In this document: piece after piece, positions 36,289 through 45,518 of the stretch
How positions within the stretch are numbered: the stretch's first letter is position 1
Layout: each line of letters opens with the position of its first letter
Source: an uncultured Bacteroides sp.
Lineage (GTDB): Bacteria; Bacteroidota; Bacteroidia; Bacteroidales; Bacteroidaceae
Direction: 5' to 3'
Assembly: GCA_949288585.1 (NCBI GenBank)
Contig: CASEKR010000046.1
Span: 1 to 53,919, forward strand
Length of the DNA: 53,919 nucleotides
The notes under the pieces: model-generated
Seen by the model: only the letters and a program-made list of their open reading frames with translations
Databases searched by the model: none
Told to the model about the DNA's origin: nothing
Program-made: the position numbers and the translations under genes

Positions 36289-37434
36289 ATGAAACTCAAA
36301 GCACTGTGTACCTGTTACCTGCTGGCAGTTCTTACCACGGCAGCCTCAGCCCAAGGCATCCGCTTTGCCAACCAGCGTTTGCAACGGATTGCCGAAACAC
36401 TGCAGGCAGACTATGGCATGGACTGCACAGCGGCAGGAATAGCATCCTTCGGCCAAAACCGCATCCGGGTGGCGGAAGACTCGTTGGGACGTATCTGCCA
36501 CATCGGCCTGGAATTGTTTCCAGAGAACATCGTGCACGAGAATCCGTCGCCAGTCTATGCCTTCGTAGAGCGTTACCTACTGGAACTGTACCTGTGGCAA
36601 GAGTTGCCCAGCCCGGCACAACGCCTGGCAGAAGACAAGGTGCTGCTGCGCTTTGTAGGGCATGAAAATGAAGGGATACGCGAGAACATTGCCCGCCACT
36701 TGCCCCGCTTCCGCGAAAGTACGTCGCTAATGGTGCTGACAGACAATCACCGGTACAGCCTCTCCATTTACGAAAATCAACAGTTACAGTTGTCCATGCG
36801 CTTTCCCATCCGTTACGAATTACTGTGGGGCATGAACAAAATTGAAGCCGAGAATAAATTCTATGAAGAGTTGCTGCGCTACCGGATGGAGGAAGAGAGC
36901 AGCATTCCGGCACTCAGTGAATACGAGCAATCGGTGCTGAAGATGGATGGGAAGGGCTGCGCCGTATTGCTGGGTGACAGCTACCTGATGTCCTCCATCA
37001 ACAGCAACCGCTTCTACCGGCTGGACGCACGGGGCGAATACGTGGCAGTATACGACCGGAAACATGCGGCAGAGTCTGTAAGCAATCTTTTTCAACTGCC
37101 CGATCTTGTACCGGAGGTGACAGTTTCTGTCAAGCAAAGGCTGTACAAACGCCGCACATTGGAGTTTGAGGTGCCATTGCAGAAGTTATTGGCCTTCTGC
37201 CGTAAGGCGGGATGCCAGACTTTTGTCGGCATCGAGACTTGCAGGGAAGACAGCGTGACAGGCACCGCCATTCTGCTGAATCCGTCCTATGGCTACTGCC
37301 ACCAGCTTTATTTCCAAGTCGGAACGGGGGTATTGGACACGCCCGAGCGGGTGAAAATGAAATTGGAACTGTATGCGTTCGTACCGACACACAATATAGA
37401 GAACTTGTTTTATGAGAAAGAAGAGGGGAAATAA
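36289..37434 (+). CDS. Secreted protein of unknown function
   Basis: A 381-residue exported protein with signal peptide MKLKALCTCYLLAVLTTAAS then AQ. The middle carries a helical region (ENKFYEELLRYRMEEESSIP) and the C-terminal half a mixed pattern with three cysteines (LLAFCRKAGCQTFVGIETCR). No known domain is recognised. It starts 18 bases after the LRR gene stop and is clearly in its operon. Good codon bias and a full-length frame support a real gene. Confidence 0.7.
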   Translation: MKLKALCTCYLLAVLTTAASAQGIRFANQRLQRIAETLQADYGMDCTAAGIASFGQNRIRVAEDSLGRICHIGLELFPENIVHENPSPVYAFVERYLLELYLWQELPSPAQRLAEDKVLLRFVGHENEGIRENIARHLPRFRESTSLMVLTDNHRYSLSIYENQQLQLSMRFPIRYELLWGMNKIEAENKFYEELLRYRMEEESSIPALSEYEQSVLKMDGKGCAVLLGDSYLMSSINSNRFYRLDARGEYVAVYDRKHAAESVSNLFQLPDLVPEVTVSVKQRLYKRRTLEFEVPLQKLLAFCRKAGCQTFVGIETCREDSVTGTAILLNPSYGYCHQLYFQVGTGVLDTPERVKMKLELYAFVPTHNIENLFYEKEEGK

Positions 37435-37514
37435 CAGGTCGCCCCTATACATCCGATACCCAGGACATCGCCCTGTTAAACCCTCCTATTTACAGACACA
37501 TAATTCAACCCAAT

Positions 37515-38495
37515 ATGAGAACAACCGTATTAAAAATGGCTTTTGCAGCCTTGAACGTTTTATTCATCGTCCTGCCCATGCAGGCACAGTATGCCACCGA
37601 TTTTTTACTGACCGACCTTGACAAGCCTGCCCTGAAGGCACAGGTACAACAGACCATCAGCCAACTGCTGACCGAGTTCAACATGGCTTCAGCCGAAGGG
37701 CGCACCGTCCGTTTTGACAGCATCCCCGTAGCAGATGCCGCACAGACATGCATCACCCAGATTTGGAGAAATACGCCTTTCCGCACCGGAGACACGGAAG
37801 TCATCGAACGCTGCCTGCATACGTATGGCAACGCCTACCAGGTGCGAAATATCCCGCTCTTCCTGAAAAGTGACGGAGAAGAACAATACCAAGAGGCTGT
37901 CATCGGCTTTGACAACAATGGCACCATCACAGACTTCCACCTGGCACTGGACAACAACCTCTACGTTAAAGTGCTTAAAAAAGGCTGGGACGTAACCGAC
38001 TTGCGCCGCCGGCAAATCATCCTGGACTACGTAGAACAGTTCCGCACTGCCTACAACACCAAAGACATGGAGTTCTTGGAACAAATATACAGCGATGATG
38101 CACTCATTATCACGGGAAAAGTAATACGTTCCGTCCCATCGGAAATGAATAACTTCATGCCTGAAGACAAAGTAGTGTACAACAAACAGAGCAAGCGGCA
38201 GTATCTAACAAACCTGGCCCGCGTGTTTCGCGCCAACAAACGCATCAATGTGGTGTTTGACGACATCAAGGTCGTGGGACATCCCGCCAAGGAAGGTTTC
38301 TACGGTGTCACATTGAAACAAGGCTATACTTCAGATATTTACAGCGATTCAGGCTACCTCTTCCTGCTATGGGACTTCAACAACCCGGAAGCCCCGCAAA
38401 TACATGTGCGCACTTGGCAACCGAAGATGATAAATGCTACGACCCAATTGCCCGAAGAAGAGATTTTCACCTGCGAAGATTTTGACATCATGTAA
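37515..38495 (+). CDS. Secreted protein with NTF2-like region
   Basis: A 326-residue exported protein (signal MRTTVLKMAFAALNVLFIVL then PMQAQ). Residues 165-240 (RRQIILDYVEQFRTAYNTKD, then MEFLEQIYSDDALIITG) have the helix-strand layout of NTF2-like folds, followed by a beta-rich end (GYLFLLWDFNNPEAPQIHVR then TWQPKM). Similar proteins are common in Bacteroides as secreted conserved hypotheticals; no activity is known to me. It is 80 bases from the previous gene and 31 from the next. Confidence 0.7.
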   Translation: MRTTVLKMAFAALNVLFIVLPMQAQYATDFLLTDLDKPALKAQVQQTISQLLTEFNMASAEGRTVRFDSIPVADAAQTCITQIWRNTPFRTGDTEVIERCLHTYGNAYQVRNIPLFLKSDGEEQYQEAVIGFDNNGTITDFHLALDNNLYVKVLKKGWDVTDLRRRQIILDYVEQFRTAYNTKDMEFLEQIYSDDALIITGKVIRSVPSEMNNFMPEDKVVYNKQSKRQYLTNLARVFRANKRINVVFDDIKVVGHPAKEGFYGVTLKQGYTSDIYSDSGYLFLLWDFNNPEAPQIHVRTWQPKMINATTQLPEEEIFTCEDFDIM

Positions 38496-38526
38496 AGAAA
38501 GACTATACCTCTAAAAAATCACGGAT

Positions 38527-39474
38527 ATGAGAACAACATTTATCACAACAGCCTTCCTATGGCTCGCGTTTCTTACGGCATCGGCAGAGGTAGCCCCCTC
38601 AGACTCAACAGCAAGGGCACAAATCAAAGAAATCAAACTGAGCGAACGATATGTATATGCCGATGCTATTAGTCCCAGCAGTTTCGACGAGGCCATCCAA
38701 GCAGCCACAGAAGAACTGCGCATCAATGCAACCACCCTACTGACCGAACAGGATTACGGGAAGGAAACGAGTGCCGAAACGCTCGGGAAGCTGGCCTCCA
38801 TCTGCCGATACCTGCAATACAAACAGATGGGAATGTTCAAAGCATTTGCTTATGTATCCAAAAACGAGCTACTGGGACAAAAAGAAATTCCGATGACTGT
38901 CCCGGATACAGTCTTGCGACAAAAGACAAAAGCAGAAACCGATACATCCACCCAAATAGCTCCAAGCGCTATTCCTACCGTCACGTCCGATGAAGCAGAA
39001 TTTGCTTTGAAGGAAACGGTTGCCGAAACAGTCCAAGCAAATTCCACCGAAACAGACGCCACTCAGGCGAACGAACAGTTTGTAACAGAAACAGTTTCCG
39101 CCGAACTTGTGCAAGAACCCGTAGTCAAACCAATACAGGAACCGAAGAGTAAACTGAGGCAGAACACAACCCTTCCGGCAGATACCTTGCCCGAAAAACA
39201 GCAACGGGTTATCAACGACCTGCTGGCACTGGACACCTACGAGAGCATCATGCTTTACCTGAATGCCATGAAAGAAGACGGACGACTGATGTATGGAAAA
39301 ATGAGTACCTTGCGTTCACCCGAAGAGGCCTACCTAACCATCGTAAAAAACGGGCAACTGGTGACAGTACTTGGCAAGGGAAAGAGGCAACGCATCAATA
39401 TGAAAACAGGACAAGAGGAAGGCATACAACAATACAAGGGCTATGCTGTCATCTGGCTGAAAGTGTTCGAATAA
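38527..39474 (+). CDS. Secreted protein of unknown function, low-complexity middle
   Basis: A 315-residue exported protein (signal MRTTFITTAFLWLAFLTASA). An N-terminal helical domain (DEAIQAATEELRINATTLLT) is joined by a Thr/Glu/Val-rich linker of about 100 residues to a C-terminal domain of about 75 residues (TYESIMLYLNAMKEDGRLMY ... IVKNGQLVTVLGKGKRQRIN). The linker looks disordered. Family not recognised. The first residues (MRTT) and position in the operon match the preceding gene, which hints at an old duplication of the signal region. Confidence 0.65.
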   Translation: MRTTFITTAFLWLAFLTASAEVAPSDSTARAQIKEIKLSERYVYADAISPSSFDEAIQAATEELRINATTLLTEQDYGKETSAETLGKLASICRYLQYKQMGMFKAFAYVSKNELLGQKEIPMTVPDTVLRQKTKAETDTSTQIAPSAIPTVTSDEAEFALKETVAETVQANSTETDATQANEQFVTETVSAELVQEPVVKPIQEPKSKLRQNTTLPADTLPEKQQRVINDLLALDTYESIMLYLNAMKEDGRLMYGKMSTLRSPEEAYLTIVKNGQLVTVLGKGKRQRINMKTGQEEGIQQYKGYAVIWLKVFE

Positions 39475-39491
39475 ACTAAAAGGACATACTT

Positions 39492-40580
39492 ATGAAGAAA
39501 CTTTATTTATTGATTATAGCCGTCACCTGCATCCTAAACGAAATGCAAGCCCAGACACTCCACACGGACATCGAGATTCCAGACAGCTACACCAACTCCA
39601 TCGATTCGCTGGCTCTCTACATTGACAGCCATTGTCGAGGCGACGAAAACAAACTGCACGCATTATACCAATGGCTCACGTCGCACATGCATTATAACGT
39701 CTACCCTACCTTCATTTCTGTCAATGAAAAAAGAGACGAAAAGAAAGAAATACTGCAAGCCTTGCAAAACAGAGAAGGCGTATGCCGACATTTTTCCCTA
39801 ATATTCCGGGCAGTAAGTGAACGTATGGATATCCCGGCTTTCTTCATCGAAGGATACACCCGCTCCAACGGAGTAGTCATGCCCGAGCCGCACGCATGGT
39901 GCGCGGCATTGGTTAACGGGCATTGGTATCTGTACGACCCAACCTTCGGAATGGGGTATGTGCGCAATTACCAGTTTGTCTCCTCGCCTAACCATAACTT
40001 TTGCCAGGTAGCTCCCGAGACGTTCATACATACCCACATGCCTTTCGACCCATTGTGGCAATTCCTTCCCCACCCCTACACGTACCCAACATTCGATCAG
40101 GGAATACCCCAACCGAAATGGCCTGCCAACATGCCGGATTTCGACTATGCAGACACACTCCGCACCTATCTGAAACAGAAACCGGCTCAACAATTAATGG
40201 CCGTTAATGAGCGCATACGTCACAACGGTTCAAGCAATCGTTTGGTAGACTACTATCTGCAACTGAGCACAGCCAACATAGCCGTCCATCGGCAGAATGA
40301 AGTCTACAACATCTATAAGAATACACTGAAACATTACAACCGGAGCATCGACAACTACAACGAGGTAATCCGCTATCGCCGTATCAACCAGAAAATTAAA
40401 AAGGAAGGAAAAGAAAAAATTAAAAACTGGCTCCAAGAAGCGCAAAACTCTGTGGAAACAGCCGAACGTATCATAAACACCGCCCAAAACGTGCCAGAAC
40501 AGTATAAGACAGCTATCGGCAACTTGAAAAAGTCCATTGCTGAAACGGCCAGGAAAATCGAACTGCAACAACAGCTTTGA
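39492..40580 (+). CDS. Secreted transglutaminase-like protein
   Basis: A 362-residue exported protein (signal MKKLYLLIIAVTCILNEMQA). The transglutaminase/papain-like triad can be placed: Cys98 in REGVCRHFS, His134 in EPHAWCAAL and Asp149 in WYLYDPTFG. Such domains can be proteases, amidases or cross-linking enzymes. The C-terminal 120 residues are helical and charged (NQKIKKEGKEKIKNWLQEAQ), probably a coiled coil. Last gene of the exported-protein run; 17 bases after the previous gene. The intact triad suggests a real enzyme, the only one in the cluster. Confidence 0.82.
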   Translation: MKKLYLLIIAVTCILNEMQAQTLHTDIEIPDSYTNSIDSLALYIDSHCRGDENKLHALYQWLTSHMHYNVYPTFISVNEKRDEKKEILQALQNREGVCRHFSLIFRAVSERMDIPAFFIEGYTRSNGVVMPEPHAWCAALVNGHWYLYDPTFGMGYVRNYQFVSSPNHNFCQVAPETFIHTHMPFDPLWQFLPHPYTYPTFDQGIPQPKWPANMPDFDYADTLRTYLKQKPAQQLMAVNERIRHNGSSNRLVDYYLQLSTANIAVHRQNEVYNIYKNTLKHYNRSIDNYNEVIRYRRINQKIKKEGKEKIKNWLQEAQNSVETAERIINTAQNVPEQYKTAIGNLKKSIAETARKIELQQQL

Positions 40581-40654
40581 TATTTTTCAGTCAAGCCCAA
40601 AGAGTAAGGACGAAAAAGAAAGTTCACCGTCCACAGAAAAAAAATCCATTTTTG

Positions 40655-40685
40655 TTTGGCAATTCCAAATAAAGCCGTACCTTTG
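40655..40685 (+). promoter_or_regulatory. Promoter of tRNA-Thr
   Basis: TTTG (40655-40658), a 19-base spacer and TACCTTTG (40678-40685), an excellent Bacteroides promoter 27 bases before the tRNA. Confidence 0.75.
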
Positions 40686-40712
40686 CACCCCGTAAACGAA
40701 ACGATAGTGAAC

Positions 40713-40785
40713 GCCGTTATAGCTCAGTCGGTAGAGCAACGCATTCGTAACGCGTAGGTCGCCAGTTCAAGTCTGGCTAACGGCT
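40713..40785 (+). tRNA. tRNA-Thr (anticodon CGT)
   Basis: A full cloverleaf: acceptor GCCGTTA/TAACGGC, D arm GCTC-AGTCGGTA-GAGC, anticodon arm ACGCA-TTCGTAA-CGCGT, T arm GCCAG-TTCAAGT-CTGGC. The anticodon CGT reads ACG (Thr). Pair 31-39 is an A/C mismatch at the base of the loop. CCA is not encoded. It has its own promoter and terminator. Confidence 0.95.
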
Positions 40786-40820
40786 CAAAAGGAGACACAA
40801 GCAAGTGCCTCCTTTTTTTA
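40786..40820 (+). terminator. Terminator of tRNA-Thr
   Basis: AAAGGAG-CAC pairs with GTG-CTCCTTT around a loop of six bases, with a run of T residues at the end. It lies directly after the tRNA and just before mltG. Confidence 0.65.
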
Positions 40821-40843
40821 TGCAATATGTCGACGATTCTTCT

Positions 40844-40851
40844 TACCTTTG
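40844..40851 (+). promoter_or_regulatory. -7 box directly before mltG
   Basis: TACCTTTG is separated from the ATG (40856) by only four bases. With a start site about seven bases downstream of the box, the transcript would begin at or inside the start codon, so mltG may be leaderless. The -33 box is weak. Confidence 0.45.
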
Positions 40852-40855
40852 CCCC

Positions 40856-41899
40856 ATGGAAAAGAAAAAGAAACGAATCCTCATCTTATGCATGGCCGCC
40901 TTGTTGCTGGCAGCAGGCATCGCAGCCGGCACTGTGGGTTACCTGTGGTTCGCCCCCCAGTTCTTCCCTCCGCACACAGTCCATATCTATGTCGATGCCG
41001 ATGACACGGCAGATTCCGTGTACAACCAAATAGAAGAGAAAACCCAGTGTAGCCCTATCGTGATGGAAAGCCTCAAGAGAATGGGACACTACCGGCATTA
41101 CAAGGCTCCCTTGCGCACGGGACATTACACCATACGCCGAAGCGAAAGCATCTACCACGTCCTCAGTCGCTTGTTGCGGGGCTACCAGGAGCCGGTGAAC
41201 CTCGTTATCGGCAGCGTGCGCCAAGTAGACAAGCTGGCACGCAATGTAGGTCGGCAGTTGATGGTAGACTCAGCCGACGTGGCCAGCCTCTTGGCCGACA
41301 GCGTGCGCCTGGCCGCCCTGGGGTATGACAGGCAAACACTGCCGGCCCTGTTCATCCCCAACACTTATGAAGTCTATTGGAACATGAGCGCCGAAGCATT
41401 CCTGCAACGGATGGCAGAAGAACACGAACGCTTCTGGAACGCAAGCCGCCGGGACAAAGCGAAGGCCCTGGGCATGACGCCTACGGAAGTAGCCACGCTG
41501 GCTTCCATCGTGGAAGAAGAGACCAACGACAGCGAAGAGAAGCCCGTCGTGGCAGGGCTGTACATCAACCGCCTGCGCCGGGGCATCCCCCTGCAAGCCG
41601 ACCCCACTGTGCGTTTCGCTGTGGGCGACTTCGAACGCCAACGCGTCACTCATGCCGACCTATCCATAGATTCGCCCTACAACACCTACCTGCACGCCGG
41701 CCTCCCCCCCGGCCCTATCCGCATAGCCACGCCCGAGGGGCTGGACGCCGTGCTGAATTTCGCGCAGCATAACTACCTCTATATGTGTGCAAAAGAAGAC
41801 TTTTCAGGACGTCACAACTTTGCCTCCAATTACGCAGAACACCTGCGCAACGCCAGGAGATACCAGCAAGCACTGAACAAAAGGAAGATTTTTCGGTAA
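40856..41899 (+). CDS. mltG: Endolytic murein transglycosylase MltG
   Basis: About 347 residues from the ATG at 40856 (MEKKKKRILILCMAALLLAA, one N-terminal membrane helix). An upstream extension in the frame would start inside the tRNA terminator and is rejected. The LysM-like N-part is followed by the YceG catalytic domain: LFIPNTYEVYWN, the catalytic Glu in LASIVEEETNDSEE, PLQADPTVRFAVG, YNTYLHAGLPPGPI and a final FSGRHNFASNYAEH. It cuts nascent glycan strands at the membrane to end peptidoglycan chains. Confidence 0.92.
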   Translation: MEKKKKRILILCMAALLLAAGIAAGTVGYLWFAPQFFPPHTVHIYVDADDTADSVYNQIEEKTQCSPIVMESLKRMGHYRHYKAPLRTGHYTIRRSESIYHVLSRLLRGYQEPVNLVIGSVRQVDKLARNVGRQLMVDSADVASLLADSVRLAALGYDRQTLPALFIPNTYEVYWNMSAEAFLQRMAEEHERFWNASRRDKAKALGMTPTEVATLASIVEEETNDSEEKPVVAGLYINRLRRGIPLQADPTVRFAVGDFERQRVTHADLSIDSPYNTYLHAGLPPGPIRIATPEGLDAVLNFAQHNYLYMCAKEDFSGRHNFASNYAEHLRNARRYQQALNKRKIFR

Positions 41900-41927
41900 C
41901 AAAGTTACAAAGTATCAGCAAAAAATG

Positions 41928-41935
41928 TATCTTTG
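41928..41935 (+). promoter_or_regulatory. -7 box of iorA-iorB-paaK
   Basis: TATCTTTG lies 44 bases before the iorA start. The -33 region (GTT at 21 bases) is a partial match. Confidence 0.45.
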
Positions 41936-41978
41936 CGAAAATATTGATAATTTTCAACCATGACTAACGACTAAGACG

Positions 41979-43574
41979 ATGAACAAACAATTACTACTGG
42001 GAGACGAAGCCCTTGCACAAGGGGCACTGGATGCCGGGCTGTCCGGTGTCTATGCCTATCCGGGCACTCCCTCGACCGAAATCACCGAATACATACAGGC
42101 AGCCCCCGAGGCGCGGGAACGGAATGTACACAGCCGCTGGTCGGCCAACGAAAAGACGGCCATGGAGGCGGCTCTCGGTATGTCCTTCGCCGGAAAACGC
42201 GCTTTGGTGTGCATGAAACACGTTGGCATGAACGTAGCCGCCGACTGCTTTGTCAATGCAGGCATCACCGGCGTGCGCGGCGGGCTAATCGTGGTGGCGG
42301 CCGACGACCCGGGCATGCACTCTTCACAAAACGAACAGGACAGTCGTTTCTACGGAGACTTTGCACTGATTCCCATGTACGAACCCAGCAACCAACAGGA
42401 AGCCTACGAGATGGCTTACCACGGATTTGACTTCTCGGAACAGACTGGCGAACCGATTTTGATGCGCCTCGTCACACGCCTGGCCCATTCACGCGCCGGC
42501 GTCACACGCCGTGAAGCCCAAGCATTCCACGCGCTGCCCGCCGTGGACGACGCCCGCCAGTTCGTACTCTTGCCAGGCATTGCACGTCGCCGCTACCATG
42601 CACTACTGGATAAACAAGCTGAATTGCTGAAAGCATCCGAGGAATCACCCTACAACCAATACTGGGAAGAGCCGGACAAAAGCCTGGGAATCATAGCTTG
42701 CGGCATCGGCTACAACTACTTGATGGAAAACTATCCTAACGGCTGCCCCCATCCGGTACTGAAAATCGGACAATATCCCCTGCCCCGCAAGCAACTGATG
42801 AAGATTGCGGAAGAATGCGACACGCTACTGGTGATTGAAGACGGGCAGCCTTTCGTGGAAAAGCAACTGAAAGGCTATCTGGGTAATGCCCTGCGCGTCA
42901 AAGGCCGGACGGATGGCACCTTGCCTCCCGACGGGGAATTGAATCCTGACATCGTGGCACATGCTTTGGGATTGGACACTCCAAACACATTCAGCCCCTC
43001 GCCGCTGGTGGAAATGCGACCGCCTGCCCTGTGCGAAGGCTGCGGACACCGCGACATGTATACCATCCTGACCAAGGTATTGCGCGAAAGCTACCCGCAA
43101 CACCGCGTATTCGGTGACATTGGCTGCTACACGTTGGGAGCCAGAGCACCCTTCTACGCCATTCATTCCTGCGTCGACATGGGAGCCTCCATCACGATGG
43201 CCAAAGGCGCCGCAGACGCAGGCATCTACCCGGCCGTGGCAGTCATTGGAGACTCGACCTTCACCCACTCCGGCATGACGGGACTGCTGGATTGCGTCAA
43301 CGAGCAAGCCAATGTGACCATCGTCATATCGGACAACGAAACCACAGCCATGACCGGCGGGCAGGATTCTGCCGGAACTGGCCGTTTGGAAAGCATCTGC
43401 GCAGGCATCGGGGTAGCCCCCGAACACATCCGCGTGGTCGTCCCCTTGAAGAAGAATTACGAGGAGATGGAAAAAATCCTCCGTGAAGAGTTGGAATACC
43501 ACGGCGTGTCGGTCATCATCCCACGGCGTGAGTGCATCCAGACATTAGTCCGCAAAAAAAGAACCAACAAGTAA
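41979..43574 (+). CDS. iorA: Indolepyruvate ferredoxin oxidoreductase, alpha subunit
   Basis: A 531-residue thiamine-diphosphate enzyme that decarboxylates aryl pyruvates (from Trp, Phe, Tyr) to aryl-acyl-CoA. The N-terminal pyrimidine-binding domain starts LLGDEALAQGALDAGLSGVY and the PYPGTPSTEI region; the middle has LCEGCGHRDMY; the TPP-binding motif is VIGDSTFTHSGMTG with the DNETTAMTGGQDS end. It ends at about residue 530 without the CxxCxxC ferredoxin domain present in the longer archaeal proteins. It forms an operon with iorB and an aryl-CoA ligase. Confidence 0.93.
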   Translation: MNKQLLLGDEALAQGALDAGLSGVYAYPGTPSTEITEYIQAAPEARERNVHSRWSANEKTAMEAALGMSFAGKRALVCMKHVGMNVAADCFVNAGITGVRGGLIVVAADDPGMHSSQNEQDSRFYGDFALIPMYEPSNQQEAYEMAYHGFDFSEQTGEPILMRLVTRLAHSRAGVTRREAQAFHALPAVDDARQFVLLPGIARRRYHALLDKQAELLKASEESPYNQYWEEPDKSLGIIACGIGYNYLMENYPNGCPHPVLKIGQYPLPRKQLMKIAEECDTLLVIEDGQPFVEKQLKGYLGNALRVKGRTDGTLPPDGELNPDIVAHALGLDTPNTFSPSPLVEMRPPALCEGCGHRDMYTILTKVLRESYPQHRVFGDIGCYTLGARAPFYAIHSCVDMGASITMAKGAADAGIYPAVAVIGDSTFTHSGMTGLLDCVNEQANVTIVISDNETTAMTGGQDSAGTGRLESICAGIGVAPEHIRVVVPLKKNYEEMEKILREELEYHGVSVIIPRRECIQTLVRKKRTNK

Positions 43575-43583
43575 AGCCCCACC

Positions 43584-44165
43584 ATGAAAAAAGATATTAT
43601 CCTATCAGGCGTGGGAGGACAAGGCATCCTCTCCATCGCCGCCGTCATCGGCCAAGCAGCCCTGAAAGACGGCTTATACATGAAGCAAGCTGAGGTACAC
43701 GGAATGAGCCAACGAGGAGGCGACGTACAGTCGAACCTGCGCATCAGCGACCGCCCCATAGCCTCAGACCTTATCCCGGCAGGGAAATGCGACCTCATCA
43801 TCTCATTGGAACCGATGGAGGCTTTGCGCTACATCCCTTATCTGAACCAAGAAGGATGGCTGGTGACGAATGCCGTCCCGTTTGTCAACATCCCCAATTA
43901 TCCATCGGAAGAAGCTATCAAGGCTGAAATCGGGAAATTGCCCCACCACATCATGCTGGACGTCAATCAGACAGCCAAAGAAATCGGCAACACACGCACA
44001 GCCAACATCGTACTGCTGGGTGCTACCGTCCCCTTCTTAGGCATCAGCTATGAGAAAATGCAAGACAGTATCCGCGACATCTTCCAACGCAAAGGGGAAG
44101 CCATCGTAGACATGAACCTCCAGGCACTGGAAGCAGGAAAGGCCATCGCCGAGAAAATGTTATGA
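43584..44165 (+). CDS. iorB: Indolepyruvate oxidoreductase, beta subunit
   Basis: A 193-residue gamma-type 2-oxoacid oxidoreductase subunit. The CoA-binding and subunit-contact region is KDIILSGVGGQGILSIAAVI, followed by VHGMSQRGGDVQSNLRI, both characteristic. It pairs with IorA encoded 9 bases upstream. Its stop overlaps the start of the ligase gene by four bases (ATGA), so the three are translationally coupled. Confidence 0.93.
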   Translation: MKKDIILSGVGGQGILSIAAVIGQAALKDGLYMKQAEVHGMSQRGGDVQSNLRISDRPIASDLIPAGKCDLIISLEPMEALRYIPYLNQEGWLVTNAVPFVNIPNYPSEEAIKAEIGKLPHHIMLDVNQTAKEIGNTRTANIVLLGATVPFLGISYEKMQDSIRDIFQRKGEAIVDMNLQALEAGKAIAEKML

Positions 44166-45499
44166 TTCACCAACAAACGACCATGCAGATCATGAACGAC
44201 AAATATTGGGAAGAAGACATTGAAACCATGCCCAGGGAAGCGCTGCGGGAACTCCAACTGCAACGCCTTAAGAAGACCATACGCATCGCCTCCCACTCCC
44301 CCTATTATGGGAAAGTGTTTAAAGAACGGGGCATCACGGCCGACGACTTGCACTCGGTAGACGACATACGCAAACTGCCGTTCACCACCAAAGCCGACAT
44401 GCGTGCCAATTACCCCTTCGGCCTTGTGGCAGGCAATATGCGCGAAGACGGAGTGCGCATCCATTCCTCGAGCGGCACCACCGGTACGCCCACCGTCATC
44501 GTGCATTCGCAGCACGACTTGGATTCCTGGGCCAATCTGGTGGCACGTTGCCTATACATGGTAGGTGTCCGCAAGACAGACGTTTTCCAGAACAGTTCGG
44601 GCTACGGCATGTTCACCGGCGGACTTGGATTCCAATACGGCGCAGAACGGCTGGGCGCACTGACTGTACCGGCCGCAGCCGGCAATAGCAAACGGCAAAT
44701 AAAGTTCATCACCGACTTCGGGACAACTGCCCTTCATGCCATTCCAAGCTACGCCATACGCCTGGCAGAAGTTTTCCAGGAAGAAGGCATCGACCCGACA
44801 TCCACAACTTTGCGGACTTTAGTCATCGGTGCAGAACCGCATACAGACGAACAACGCAAAAAGATTGAGCGTCTGTTGGGAGTCAAAGCCTACAATAGCT
44901 TTGGCATGACCGAAATGAACGGACCGGGAGTAGGATTTGAATGCCTGGAACAAAACGGTATGCACTTCTGGGAAGACTGCTACCTGGTCGAAATAGTCAA
45001 CCCGGAAACGGGAGAGCCGGTGCCTGACGGAGAAATCGGAGAACTGGTGCTCACAACTCTTGACCGGGAGATGATGCCCCTGATACGATACCGCACACGC
45101 GACCTGACACGCATCCTACCCGGCGAATGTCCCTGTGGACGTACGCACCGGCGTTTGGACAGAATCAAAGGACGTAGCGACGACATGTTCATTATCAAGG
45201 GTGTCAATATCTTCCCCATGCAAGTGGAAAAGATACTGGTTCAATTCCCGCAACTGGGCAGCAACTATCTCATCACGCTCGACACCGTCAACAACCAGGA
45301 CGAAATGATAGTAGAAGTAGAGTTGAGCGACTTAGTGTCAGATAACTACGTAGAACTGGAGAAGGTACGGAAGGAAATAACACGACAACTGAAAGATGAA
45401 ATCCTGTTGACCCCCAAACTCAAATTGGTCAATAAAGGCAGCTTGCCACAAAGTGAAGGAAAAGCTGTCAGGGTAAGGGATCTGAGAAACAACAGGTAG
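44162..45499 (+). CDS. paaK: Phenylacetate-CoA ligase family protein
   Basis: A 445-residue ANL-superfamily enzyme. The AMP-binding P-loop is IHSSSGTTGTPTVIVHS; later motifs are YNSFGMTEMNGPG, LDREMMPLIRYRTRDLTR and GRSDDMFIIKGVNIFPMQVE, all of the PaaK type. It activates aryl acetates to CoA thioesters, or runs in reverse to make ATP from the aryl-acyl-CoA of IorAB, which would let the cell gain energy from aromatic amino acids (inference from the gene grouping). The start may be the ATG at 44162 or one at 44183. Confidence 0.9.
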   Translation: MIHQQTTMQIMNDKYWEEDIETMPREALRELQLQRLKKTIRIASHSPYYGKVFKERGITADDLHSVDDIRKLPFTTKADMRANYPFGLVAGNMREDGVRIHSSSGTTGTPTVIVHSQHDLDSWANLVARCLYMVGVRKTDVFQNSSGYGMFTGGLGFQYGAERLGALTVPAAAGNSKRQIKFITDFGTTALHAIPSYAIRLAEVFQEEGIDPTSTTLRTLVIGAEPHTDEQRKKIERLLGVKAYNSFGMTEMNGPGVGFECLEQNGMHFWEDCYLVEIVNPETGEPVPDGEIGELVLTTLDREMMPLIRYRTRDLTRILPGECPCGRTHRRLDRIKGRSDDMFIIKGVNIFPMQVEKILVQFPQLGSNYLITLDTVNNQDEMIVEVELSDLVSDNYVELEKVRKEITRQLKDEILLTPKLKLVNKGSLPQSEGKAVRVRDLRNNR

Positions 45500-45518
45500 T
45501 AAAACCAGCAAAGAAAAA

